From: Acidobacteriota bacterium | Lineage (GTDB): Bacteria > Acidobacteriota > Terriglobia > Terriglobales > SCQP01 | Direction: 5' to 3' | Assembly: GCA_027459505.1 (NCBI GenBank) | Contig: DAIDIE010000029.1 | Span: forward strand, 124,001-188,000 | Length of the DNA: 64,000 nt | In this document: positions 11,440 to 21,637 of the stretch, one piece after another | Layout: each line of letters starts with the position of its first letter | Position numbering within the stretch: position 1 is the first letter of the stretch | Position numbers and translations under genes: made by a program | The notes under the pieces: model-generated | Database searches by the model: none | Told to the model about the DNA's origin: nothing | What the model saw: only the letters and a program-made list of their open reading frames with translations

Positions 11440-12513
11440 ATGCCAGAGGGCCATTTCAATCCGGTACCCCAATCATCTCTGACGCCGCGTCAGGACGAAG
11501 TCTTGCGCGCGGTGGTGGGAGCATATCTGAGCACCGGCGAGCCAGTCGCCTCGCGTACCTTGGCCCAGCAGCGCAGTGATGGGCTGAGTCCGGCCACTAT
11601 CCGGAACATTCTCGCGGCGCTGGAGGACCAGGGACTACTGCACCAGCCGCATACCTCTGCTGGGCGTGTTCCCACTCTGCTTGCACTCCGTATGTACGCG
11701 CAGGCGCTCTCCGTCCAGCCACGCCATTTATCCGCCGAGGACGCTGAGCGGCTGCACCGCGCCCTGGACGGCGTCAATGAAGGTCCCGATCTGTTGGCGC
11801 GGGCCTGCCAGTTCCTCTCCGACGTGACCCAGCAGATGGGTCTGGTGCTGGTGGCGCCTTGGACTGATGCCGGTTTGAAGCATTTGCGCTTTATCCGCCT
11901 CACCGGCCGGCGCGTGCTCGCCGTTTTGATCGCCGGCGATGGCCAGGTGCGCGAACGCGTGGCGCGCTTGCCGGAAGACTATTCGCAGGATGAGCTGGAC
12001 GCCGCCGCCCGTTATTTCAATGCCGCTTTCCCAGGCTGGACCTTGCAGCGCATCCGCCGCGAGCTGATCCGCCGCATCGATGAGGATCGCGCCGCCTACG
12101 ATGAGCTGCTCAAGCGTGTGCTGGTGCTTTACCACTGTGGCGTCCTGGAGATGCAGGACAGGGGCGAGGTCTACCTGGAAGGCACCTCACATCTGTTGAG
12201 CGTGCTGCGCGACCATGAGCGGATGGCGGGCATCTTATCCGCGTTAACCACGCGGGAAAAACTGCTCGGCCTGCTCTCGGGCATCCTGGAGGCGAACCAG
12301 CGCGATTCCTCCGCGGTGCGCATTGAAGTGGGATTGGAGCAGCAGAATCTGCCGGAATTTGCCCTGATAGCCGCCCCCTACATCGCCAGCGATCTGCGTG
12401 GCGGCACCATCGCCATTCTGGGTGCCACGCGTATGGAATACGAACGGGCGGTCAGCGCCGTTTGCAGCGTCCGCGACGTGTTCCAGCGGGTGCTCTCGCA
12501 GGAGTTGGACTGA
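11440..12513 (+). CDS. hrcA: Heat-inducible transcription repressor HrcA
   Basis: LTPRQDEVLRAVVGAYLSTGEPVASRTLAQ, LSPATIRNILAALEDQGLLHQPHTSAGRVPT. Confidence 0.95.
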   Translation: MPEGHFNPVPQSSLTPRQDEVLRAVVGAYLSTGEPVASRTLAQQRSDGLSPATIRNILAALEDQGLLHQPHTSAGRVPTLLALRMYAQALSVQPRHLSAEDAERLHRALDGVNEGPDLLARACQFLSDVTQQMGLVLVAPWTDAGLKHLRFIRLTGRRVLAVLIAGDGQVRERVARLPEDYSQDELDAAARYFNAAFPGWTLQRIRRELIRRIDEDRAAYDELLKRVLVLYHCGVLEMQDRGEVYLEGTSHLLSVLRDHERMAGILSALTTREKLLGLLSGILEANQRDSSAVRIEVGLEQQNLPEFALIAAPYIASDLRGGTIAILGATRMEYERAVSAVCSVRDVFQRVLSQELD

Positions 12514-12574
12514 GCCTGCGTTCTCCACGGACGCGCGGCCCGCGCCAGGGGGGCATCGGGAAGAAACTTGAGGA

Positions 12575-13153
12575 ATGTCGATTATGAGTGAGACGACAGA
12601 GACCAAAGAAGGCCGGCTTGAGGCTCAAGCCGGAAATCCGGCCGGTGAGCAGGAAGAGCTGAATCCGGCTGAAGTGCTGCAGCAGCGCCATGAGGAAGAA
12701 GTCCGCCGGCTCAAGTCCGAGCGCGACCAGATGGGCGATCAATTGCTGCGCGCCATGGCGGACTTTGACAATTTCCGCAAGCGTACCCAAAAAGAATTGG
12801 GCGAGCAGCGTATTCTGGGCGCCCTGGATGCGTTGCAACTGTTTCTGCCCATTGCTGACGGGTTCGAACGCGCCCTGCAGGCGGGCGGCTCTCCGGAGAC
12901 CTTCCGTAAAGGCATGGAGCTGATCTATCGCCAAATGCAGGACGCGATGCGCCGCGTAGGTTTGGAAGCCGTTCCGGCGGCGGGTGAACCGTTCGATCCG
13001 CACGTGCACGAAGCCGTCGAAATGGTCGAGACCGAGGACGTCCCGCACCACCACGTCGTTGAGGAACTGCAGCGCGGCTACCGGTATAAAGAGAAGCTGC
13101 TGCGTCCTGCCATGGTGCGCGTGGCGCAGAACGAAAAGCAGAAAAGCGATTGA
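12575..13153 (+). CDS. grpE: Nucleotide exchange factor GrpE
   Basis: LLRAMADFDNFRKRTQKE..., FDPHVHEAVEMVETEDVPHHHVVEELQRGYRYKEKLLRPAMVRVAQ. Confidence 0.95.
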   Translation: MSIMSETTETKEGRLEAQAGNPAGEQEELNPAEVLQQRHEEEVRRLKSERDQMGDQLLRAMADFDNFRKRTQKELGEQRILGALDALQLFLPIADGFERALQAGGSPETFRKGMELIYRQMQDAMRRVGLEAVPAAGEPFDPHVHEAVEMVETEDVPHHHVVEELQRGYRYKEKLLRPAMVRVAQNEKQKSD

Positions 13154-13174
13154 ACCAACAATTAGGACGGAAGG

Positions 13175-13241
13175 CCAGGGAGCCCTTGCTAGGGCTGCCG
13201 CTAGCTCCCTCCGATGCCGGGGCTTTAGCCCCACTCCCTGG
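13175..13241. other. Structured grpE-dnaJ intergenic element with mutually exclusive stems
   Basis: CCAGGGAG...CTCCCTGG closing stem, inner AGCCCT-TGCT-AGGGCT and GGGGCTTTAGCCCC hairpins; alternative AGGGAGC...GCTCCCT pairing. Confidence 0.55.
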
Positions 13242-13337
13242 TAGATGTTAGGCGCTGATGCCCGGTGCTTTACAAGCGTGTGAGTTGTCTTCCGCGTATT
13301 CTGAGCTGGCCAGCATGGCGCGTTGCAGGTAAGTATT

Positions 13338-14471
13338 ATGCCTATGACAGAGAAGCGGGATTATTACGAGGTACTCGGAGTGGCTCGCGACGCCTCCGAT
13401 GGAGACATCAAGAGCTCGTATCGCAAGCTAGCCATGAAGTACCATCCCGACCGCAACGCGGAAGCGGAGGCGGAGGAGCGCTTCAAGGAGGCCTCGGAGG
13501 CTTACAGCGTACTAGCCGACGCGCAGAAGCGCGCGCAATACGACCGCTTTGGCCATGCCGCCTTTGGTGGCGGCGGTAACGGTTCCGGCGCTGGCTTTGA
13601 TCCCTCGGTCTTCACCGATTTCAGCGACATCTTTGGCGACATCTTCGGTTTCGGGGACCTGTTCGGCGGGGGCGGCCGGCGCGGCAACCGGCCGCAGCGT
13701 GGCAGCGACCTCCGGTACGACCTGGAAATCACCTTCGAGGAGTCGTTGAAAGGGGTCGAGAAGACCCTCAAGTTCAGCCGCTTAGAAGAGTGTGGCGATT
13801 GCAAAGGGCACGGCGGGCGCAACGGCGCGCAGCCGTCTACCTGCCAGGCCTGCGGCGGCCGCGGCCAGGTGCGCTTCCAGCAGGGATTTTTCAGTGTGGC
13901 TCGCACATGCAGCGCCTGCATGGGCGCTGGGCGCGTCAATCGTGATCCTTGTCCGCGTTGTAAAGGGAAGGGCCGGGCCGAGCAACAGGTCACCAGGGCG
14001 GTGCCCGTTCCCGCCGGTGTTGACGATGGCAACCAGTTGCGCATCTCCGGTGAAGGAGAGGCGGGTACGCTGGGCGGAAGTCGTGGCGACCTCTTTGTTG
14101 TTTTGCACATCAAGCCCGACCCGATCTTCGAACGTCGCGACCAGGACTTGTTTTGCAGCGTGCCTCTTTCCTTCCCGCAGGCGGCGCTGGGCTGTGATCT
14201 GGTCATCCCGACGCCCTGGGGAGAAGAGAAGGTGAGTGTTCCCGCCGGCATTCAGAGTGGAGCGGAGCTGCCGGTTTTGCGCGGCAAGGGCGTGCCGCGC
14301 GTCAATGGCCGCGGCCGCGGCGATCTGCACATGGTCGCCCATGTCGAGACCCCGCAGAAGCTCACCCGCGAGCAGCGCCAGTTGTTTGAGCAACTCCGCG
14401 ACCTCATGCCCCACAACAATCAGCCTCGCGACCGCGGCTTGCTGGACAAGGTAAAGGACTTTTTTGCCTAG
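13338..14471 (+). CDS. dnaJ: Molecular chaperone DnaJ
   Basis: J-domain with HPD ([18 protein letters not shown]), G/F region, CxxCxGxG zinc-finger region. Confidence 0.96.
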   Translation: MPMTEKRDYYEVLGVARDASDGDIKSSYRKLAMKYHPDRNAEAEAEERFKEASEAYSVLADAQKRAQYDRFGHAAFGGGGNGSGAGFDPSVFTDFSDIFGDIFGFGDLFGGGGRRGNRPQRGSDLRYDLEITFEESLKGVEKTLKFSRLEECGDCKGHGGRNGAQPSTCQACGGRGQVRFQQGFFSVARTCSACMGAGRVNRDPCPRCKGKGRAEQQVTRAVPVPAGVDDGNQLRISGEGEAGTLGGSRGDLFVVLHIKPDPIFERRDQDLFCSVPLSFPQAALGCDLVIPTPWGEEKVSVPAGIQSGAELPVLRGKGVPRVNGRGRGDLHMVAHVETPQKLTREQRQLFEQLRDLMPHNNQPRDRGLLDKVKDFFA

Positions 14472-14480
14472 GCGGCATCC

Positions 14481-15209
14481 ATGAGCCGGCGCCGCTTCTT
14501 CGCTTCCGCGCGGTCAGGTCAGCAAGCCTGGATTCGCGGACCCGAGGTACACCATCTTCGCTCGGTGCTGCGCGTCGCTCCCGGCCAGCAATACGAACTG
14601 GCGGTGGACGGGGACGTTTTTCTGGCCACCGTCGATGCGGTCGATGGCCAGGCGATTCGATTTGCGCTGGGCGAGCCCGTGCCCGCACGGGAACGGACAA
14701 TATCGATAAGGCTGTGCCCGTCGATTTTCAAGTTCGACCGGTTTGAATGGCTGCTGGAAAAAGCCACGGAACTGGGCGTTACCGAAATTCAGCCGCTGAT
14801 TACCAGGCGCACGGAAGCACACCTTGCCGCCGCCGCGATCAAACGGACCGAGCGCTGGCGCAAGCTGCTATTGCAGGCTGCGCAGCAATCCCGCCAGGCC
14901 GCTGCGCCCGCCTTACTGGATCCGCAAACATGGAAACAGTTCCTGGCCGCGCAACCGGAGCAGAATACCGGCCGGGTCCGCCTTTTCTTGAGCGAGTTCT
15001 CCGGGGCGCCTCTGCTGCGCGATGTGGTGAGTCCTGTGGAAGCGAACCAGTGGGAGCTCATTGCCGGCCCCGAGGGTGGGTGGACTGAGGATGAAGCGGC
15101 TGCCGCCAGTCAGGCCGGTCTCCTGCCCGTCTCGCTCGGTCCGCACATCCTGCGCGCTGAAACCGCCGGCATTGCCGCACTAGCCGCCCTGAATTGTCTG
15201 CTCTCCTGA
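14481..15209 (+). CDS. rsmE: 16S rRNA (uracil1498-N3)-methyltransferase
   Basis: HHLRSVLRVAPGQ, LITRRTEAHL, IAGPEGGWTEDEAAAA, LGPHILRAETAGIAALA. Confidence 0.94.
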   Translation: MSRRRFFASARSGQQAWIRGPEVHHLRSVLRVAPGQQYELAVDGDVFLATVDAVDGQAIRFALGEPVPARERTISIRLCPSIFKFDRFEWLLEKATELGVTEIQPLITRRTEAHLAAAAIKRTERWRKLLLQAAQQSRQAAAPALLDPQTWKQFLAAQPEQNTGRVRLFLSEFSGAPLLRDVVSPVEANQWELIAGPEGGWTEDEAAAASQAGLLPVSLGPHILRAETAGIAALAALNCLLS

Positions 15210-15245
15210 CCCGCCGCTTTTGCTGACGTCCTCCCTCAAGACGCA

Positions 15246-15276
15246 AAAGCCCGGGAACAAGTGTTCCCGGGCTTTG
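15246..15276. terminator. Bidirectional terminator between convergent rsmE and rho
   Basis: Perfect inverted repeat AAAGCCCGGGAACA-AG-TGTTCCCGGGCTTT in the convergent gap. Confidence 0.88.
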
Positions 15277-15315
15277 CTATTCTGATTGGCGCAGGTTCGG
15301 TGTATGGACCGGCGT

Positions 15316-16566
<1,251 letters not shown>

Positions 16567-16852
16567 GCGGATATATCGGGGAGGAGGGAGATTCGAGAAT
16601 GTTCAAACGCCGGGAACCCGGCGGGCGGGAGTTTTAACGTACAAGCCTTCTACGGTAAAAAGATGTTCCGGAGAAACGGGAAGTAATGCTTTCAAGCCCG
16701 TTCGGAGTGGTAGAAGCCACAGCATAACACAAATCAACTACTCGCGTGCAAGTCCTTTTGGCGGCTCGCGTTAGAGGCCGTACCGGCCGCAGGGGTGTTC
16801 CAGCCGCTCCATTATCCGGAGGTAACCCCGCCGCGTGGATCGGGCGTAACGC

Positions 16853-17152
16853 TTAGTCCAGGTCGAAATCCCGCAGCGGTTTGTCCGGCGCGGGCTCATT
16901 GCGGGCGCGCCGCAGCCCTTCTTCAAACTTTTCCCGCAGCAACTCTTCCCGGCGCTTCTGGGCAGCCACCGACTTCTGGAAGAGCTCGTGCCGCTGCGCC
17001 TCTCTCTCTTTCAACTGCCGGGCCGCTTCCCCCAGGTCCAGATCCACTTTGGGCCGGCTGCGTGGCTGGTGGTCAATGATTGCGCCGCTCTCGGCGTCCA
17101 CATGGAGTGTAGAGCCGCAATCCGGGCATTCGATTTTTAGGACGCCTTTCAC
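16853..17152 (-). CDS. Small zinc-ribbon-like protein
   Basis: KIECPDCGSTLHVDAESGAIIDH followed by charged coiled-coil; stop region overlaps upstream corC-like gene. Confidence 0.65.
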   Translation of the reverse strand: MKGVLKIECPDCGSTLHVDAESGAIIDHQPRSRPKVDLDLGEAARQLKEREAQRHELFQKSVAAQKRREELLREKFEEGLRRARNEPAPDKPLRDFDLD

Positions 17153-18624
17153 GCTGATCTGCCTTTCTGGGCCTCCGCCGCCCCGGCTTCGCGGCCAATG
17201 CGCTGCGCGAGCTGATTCAACGTGATTGCCAGCAGGGAATTGGCGCGCGGCCGCTTTCCGCCACGCTCGTCAGGAACCATTTCGATAGGGAGCGTGTCTC
17301 CGGGCTCGACCGGCCCATTGCCTTGGTGAGCCGAACCGCTGCCCTGATCCCCGGAGCCCGATTCCAGTGCCGCCGGTTCAAGACTTCGAACCCGTAGCCG
17401 CAGCACGCGCACCGCGTTGGCTTCGAGAACTTCGAACTCCAGCCCCTGCGTCTGAAGCTTCTCGCCGCGCTGAGGGATCGCCCCGGTCGTTTCCGCCAGG
17501 AAACCTCCCACCGTAGTGGCTTCGCGGCTTTCGATATGAGTATTCATCAGTTCGTTGAGGGTGTCCAGATCGAGCGTGCCATCCACCACAAACTGTCGTG
17601 GCGACTCTTCGATCCATTCCGGCGTAGGGTGGCCGGCCTCTTCGGGCATCTCGCCCACAATCTCCTCGACCAGATCGTCCATGGTAACCACGCCGGCAAC
17701 GCTGCCGTACTCGTTAATCACCACCGCGAGCTGCATGCCCTCCTGCTGCAATTCGCGCATGAGATCCGCGGTACTCTTGCTTTCCGGTACAAACAGTACC
17801 GGCCGCGTCAGCGAGCGTACCGTCTGGCTGGCAAGTTCTGTGTCGGGCACGTGCAGCAGTTCGTGCACGGTCACCACTCCCGCGACATGGTCAATGTCTT
17901 TCTCATAAACCGGCAAACGTTCCACATGCTTGTTCTTGGATAAGCCTCTGAGCATCGCTTTCAGCTCCGCCAGCGACGAGTCGGCGGAGATGGCGATGAC
18001 ATCCGGGCGGGGCACCATTACCTCGCGCACCCGCTTGTCGCCAAACTCCAGAGCCGATTGCACCAGCTCGCGATCGCTTTCTTCAATGATGCCCTCTTCG
18101 GCGCCCGCTTCCACCAACGCTTCTATCTCCGACTCGCGCTGCTGCTCAGGATCGGGTTCAACCGCATGCTCGTTGAGCGAGGCGAGCGAAAGTAGAAAAC
18201 GGGTGATCACCACCGCGGGCATGATGATCAACACCGCCACGCGCAGCAGTGGCAACAAGCGCTGCAGCCAGGTCCCCGATGTCCGCACCATCAATCCGCT
18301 TGGAATGACCTGCCCGCAAAAGACGATGAGCGCTCCCAACAGCACGAGAGCCACGGCCCAGTCCGCAAGCTGTGCCTGACCCGCCAGTAACAGCAGGGTT
18401 CCGGAGATGCCCATCGTAATCAGGCTGCCCCCTACCCAAAGTTGAGAGGCCAGCGCAATCTGTTCGTCAGGCACCCGGATACGTTTCTGCACCTGCTCGG
18501 CAAAGTGCTCCAGCGCCTCCTGGGCTTGCCGGTCCAGAAGACGGCCACGCTCGCGGTAAAGCTGGTCCACGTAAGAGAACAGCGTGTAAAGCAGCGCGGC
18601 GCAGATAAAAACAACGAGGATCAT
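17149..18624 (-). CDS. HlyC/CorC family hemolysin-like protein (membrane region + CBS pair + transporter-associated domain)
   Basis: REVMVPRPDVIAISADSSLAEL, RLPVYEKDIDHVAGVVTVHELL, VVINEYGSVAGVVTMDDLVEEIVGEM. Confidence 0.88.
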   Translation of the reverse strand: MILVVFICAALLYTLFSYVDQLYRERGRLLDRQAQEALEHFAEQVQKRIRVPDEQIALASQLWVGGSLITMGISGTLLLLAGQAQLADWAVALVLLGALIVFCGQVIPSGLMVRTSGTWLQRLLPLLRVAVLIIMPAVVITRFLLSLASLNEHAVEPDPEQQRESEIEALVEAGAEEGIIEESDRELVQSALEFGDKRVREVMVPRPDVIAISADSSLAELKAMLRGLSKNKHVERLPVYEKDIDHVAGVVTVHELLHVPDTELASQTVRSLTRPVLFVPESKSTADLMRELQQEGMQLAVVINEYGSVAGVVTMDDLVEEIVGEMPEEAGHPTPEWIEESPRQFVVDGTLDLDTLNELMNTHIESREATTVGGFLAETTGAIPQRGEKLQTQGLEFEVLEANAVRVLRLRVRSLEPAALESGSGDQGSGSAHQGNGPVEPGDTLPIEMVPDERGGKRPRANSLLAITLNQLAQRIGREAGAAEAQKGRSA

Positions 18625-19382
18625 CGTCCCCTCCCCACGCCAGTGCTCTTGATTGCCTTCTTCCCGCGCGACTTTGGTGCGGGAGCTGCCGTGGTCCGGT
18701 GAGCCGCCGCCTGTCGCACCCCACCCGTTTGGGGGGCCTTGGCGGCCCGCTTCGGATGGGGAGCCCCTTTTGCGGCTGTTACAGAGGATCGCGGTGAAGC
18801 CGTGGATGGTCCCGTCCCCTTTACCCGCGCCCGGCTTCGGCGCTTCGCTTCGTTCCTGGATTTGGGCGTGCCTTCAGCCGAGCGTTCGCGTGGAGCGCGT
18901 TTGGCGGCCGGTGAACGCCTCTGCGTTCGTCCAATCAGGCCGCAAGGCAGACCCAATTGCCGGCGCAGCGTCTCTTCCAGGCGGTGCATCTCCCCCCGGT
19001 CGGTCTCGTGGTCCATGCCGTTCAAATGCAGCAGTCCGTGCAGGATCAGCACGCGCACTTCCGTTTCAACCGAATGACCCAGCCGCTCGGCCTGCAGCTC
19101 CGCTGTGTCCAGCGAAACAATCAGATCGCCAAGATAATCCGGGGAAAAGTCCTCGTCGAATTCACCTGAGGCAGGGAACTGTTCCCAAGCCGCCGGGAAT
19201 GACAGCACGTCCGTCGGCGCGTCCTTCCCACGGTATTGCAGGTTCAGGGAACGAACGCTGGCGTCGTCAGTCAGGCAGACATTCACCCGCCGCTCAATGG
19301 CGGCTAACTCCTGCGCCTGGCGCAGAAACTGGCGCAGTGGGGCGAGTGAAAGCTTGCGGCGAGAATGCTGCAACAGAATCAT
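18621..19382 (-). CDS. ybeY: Endoribonuclease YbeY with long basic C-terminal extension
   Basis: DVLSFPA, VLILHGLLHLNGMDHETDRGEMHRLEE (HxxxHxxxxxH motif); ~110-aa K/R/A/S-rich tail. Confidence 0.9.
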   Translation of the reverse strand: MILLQHSRRKLSLAPLRQFLRQAQELAAIERRVNVCLTDDASVRSLNLQYRGKDAPTDVLSFPAAWEQFPASGEFDEDFSPDYLGDLIVSLDTAELQAERLGHSVETEVRVLILHGLLHLNGMDHETDRGEMHRLEETLRRQLGLPCGLIGRTQRRSPAAKRAPRERSAEGTPKSRNEAKRRSRARVKGTGPSTASPRSSVTAAKGAPHPKRAAKAPQTGGVRQAAAHRTTAAPAPKSRGKKAIKSTGVGRGR

Positions 19383-19566
19383 CGCCGCACACCCGCTCGC
19401 TCCGCGGAGCCATGGCGGATTGCCATGCGCCATCCGGTAGAGTGGTGCTGAAAGACTTGGTATTCGGGTTCTGGGGGCTCGTCCATGGTCGATGGCGGCG
19501 TCGCTTGAGACTGCGCCTGCTGCTTTGGTCTATGCTTCGATCGCTGCTTCGATCCTGCCACGATCC

Positions 19567-19608
19567 TGCCACGATCCTGCAACGATCGATCGTTGCAGGA
19601 TCGTGGCA
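19567..19608. repeat. 42-bp perfect palindrome adjoining 11-bp tandem repeats (19551-19583)
   Basis: TGCCACGATCCTGCAACGATC|GATCGTTGCAGGATCGTGGCA. Confidence 0.95.
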
Positions 19609-19626
19609 CCAATCGCTACCTTTTCA

Positions 19627-20715
19627 CTATATCCGGTTCCCGGAATTGCCTGGGCTGGTTACCGCCACCGGAGCGGCCAACTCGGCCTCCCTTTGGACCA
19701 CAGCCGGCTGAGCGCCTCCCGCCGTGACCACCACATCGCCTTCTTCGGGAAGCAATGGTAGTTGCAGGTTCCTTTGTTCGCGATGTTCGTCGTAGGCGCG
19801 TACAATCTGCTGCACCAGGTTGTGCCGCACCACGTCATGGTCGTCGAAGTAGATCATCGCGATTCCGTTCACCCGCGCCAGCACGTCGATGGCTTGCAGC
19901 AATCCGCTGGGCTTGCCTTGCGGCAGATCGATCTGCGTAATATCGCCGGTAATCACCACTTTGGAGTTGAACCCCATACGCGTGAGGAACATCTTCATCT
20001 GCTCCTGGGTGGTGTTCTGGGCCTCGTCGAGGATGATGAAGGCGTCATTGAGCGTGCGTCCGCGCATGAACGCAATGGGCGCGATTTCGATGGTGTTGCG
20101 CTCCAATAAACGCTCCACCTTCTCGGAGTCGAGCAGGTCATAGAGTGCGTCGTAAAGCGGACGCAGGAACGGGTCCACTTTTTCCTGCAGAGTTCCCGGC
20201 AAAAAGCCGAGCTTTTCGCCCGCTTCCACCGCCGGACGCGCCAGCACGATGCGGTTTACCTCTTTGTTGAGCAGGGCGGAGACGGCCATGGCAACGGCCA
20301 GGTATGTCTTGCCGGTGCCCGCGGGCCCGATCCCAAACACCATGTCATTGCGGCCGATCGCGTCCAGATAGCGGCGCTGATTAGCGGTCTTGGGCTGCAG
20401 AACCTTTTTTCCGAACGAGCGCTGTTTTCCGCTCTGCGCCAGCCCGTGCAGCGCAACGTTGGGATCGTCCACTACAACTTGCAGTAAGGAGCGCAGATCG
20501 CCGTTCTGGAACTGGTGGCCCTCGCGGCGCAGGCGCTCGTAGTCGACCACAATGCTTTCCATGCGCGCGACACTGCTTTCCGGCCCCTCCACTTCAATCG
20601 CGTCGGAAGCCAACGAGATACGGAGTTGCAGCCCCTTTTCCAGAAGACGCAGGTTTTCGTCCAGGGTGCCGAAGAGCGACTCGACGCCGCCGCTGAGCTC
20701 AATGCTTTTTTTCAT
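19627..20715 (-). CDS. phoH: PhoH family ATPase
   Basis: GPAGTGKTYLAVAMAV, ARPAVEAGEKLGFLPGTLQEKVDPFLRPLYDAL, FIILDEAQNTTQEQMKMFLTRMG; approximate start at MKKSIELSGG. Confidence 0.93.
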   Translation of the reverse strand: MKKSIELSGGVESLFGTLDENLRLLEKGLQLRISLASDAIEVEGPESSVARMESIVVDYERLRREGHQFQNGDLRSLLQVVVDDPNVALHGLAQSGKQRSFGKKVLQPKTANQRRYLDAIGRNDMVFGIGPAGTGKTYLAVAMAVSALLNKEVNRIVLARPAVEAGEKLGFLPGTLQEKVDPFLRPLYDALYDLLDSEKVERLLERNTIEIAPIAFMRGRTLNDAFIILDEAQNTTQEQMKMFLTRMGFNSKVVITGDITQIDLPQGKPSGLLQAIDVLARVNGIAMIYFDDHDVVRHNLVQQIVRAYDEHREQRNLQLPLLPEEGDVVVTAGGAQPAVVQREAELAAPVAVTSPGNSGNRI

Positions 20716-21217
20716 AGAACGCCGCTGCGGCTCCGCTGATGGAGTCCATGGCATGCCTCCTCCTGAGGGCAAATCAAATTGTTGTGGGGATGGGTACGGC
20801 GAGGACGAGCGTGGCGGCCAGGCACCAAGCTTGTATGGCCATCTTGGTAGCCATCCTGGTAGCAATGATCCCGGTGCTGATCGTCCCCTGAAACGGCTGT
20901 CAAAAGTACCATTGAGTCCACTCCCTGTCCGCCTGACAGGGAATTGCAAGGCAGCGTACTACGCGTCTGGCTCCGGGTCAATGCCCTTCAACAGGAAAAG
21001 CGCATTCCGGCCTCCCAAAGACGTTTTCCCCTGCCTTTCCTATACTTTAGATGCGTACAGCGGATCCGGGTGGCAGGTCGCGGCGCGATTTTCTCTGCCA
21101 ACTCTGGGCGGGGGGCAAACAGGACGCGCCCCAGGGCCCGCTTCTCGATACAGGAATTGTTGGCTGGCAACTTAACATCGCGTTTTTCCGGTCTCGGCAG
21201 TCATCCCCAACCCAGCC

Positions 21218-21247
21218 TTGGCGTTGCGGCGCAACTTCATGTACAAT
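21218..21247 (+). promoter_or_regulatory. Putative sigma-70 promoter of rpsT
   Basis: TTGGCG-18 bp-TACAAT upstream of rpsT. Confidence 0.45.
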
Positions 21248-21297
21248 AGGGATTTACCAGCAAGGGAGTTTTGGGTCCCAGCGACCCCAGACACAAC

Positions 21298-21570
21298 ATG
21301 GCAAATCATCCGTCAGCACTGAAGCGCGTCCGTCAGACCCGTACCCGTACCGCCCGCAACCGTTCCAACACCAGCCGGCTGCGCACCGCCATCAAGAAGT
21401 TCCGCGCCGTTCTGGCCGAAGGCGATAAGAGCACGGCAGACCAGCTCCTGGTCCCCACCCTGGTCACCATCGACAAGTCGATCCAGAAGGGTGTGCTGCA
21501 CCACAACGCCGCCGACCGCTACAAGTCGAGCCTCACGCTGGCCTATAACCAGCTCAAGGCCAAGGCCTAA
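21298..21570 (+). CDS. rpsT: 30S ribosomal protein S20
   Basis: MANHPSALKRVRQTRTRTARNRSNTSRLRTAIKKF. Confidence 0.96.
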   Translation: MANHPSALKRVRQTRTRTARNRSNTSRLRTAIKKFRAVLAEGDKSTADQLLVPTLVTIDKSIQKGVLHHNAADRYKSSLTLAYNQLKAKA

Positions 21571-21594
21571 AGTCCAGGCACACAGACAGCTTTT

Positions 21595-21637
21595 GAAAGC
21601 CGGGGCAGGATGCCAGTCCTGCTCCGGCTTTCTATTT
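21595..21637. terminator. Terminator downstream of rpsT (probably bidirectional)
   Basis: GAAAGCCGGGGCAGGA-TGCCAG-TCCTGCTCCGGCTTTC (16-bp stem with one G:U), then TATTT. Confidence 0.85.

Noticed and set aside
11380-11440. Possible CIRCE element upstream of hrcA (ttaagtgcttt)
   Set aside because: Only a weak half-site; no matching inverted arm
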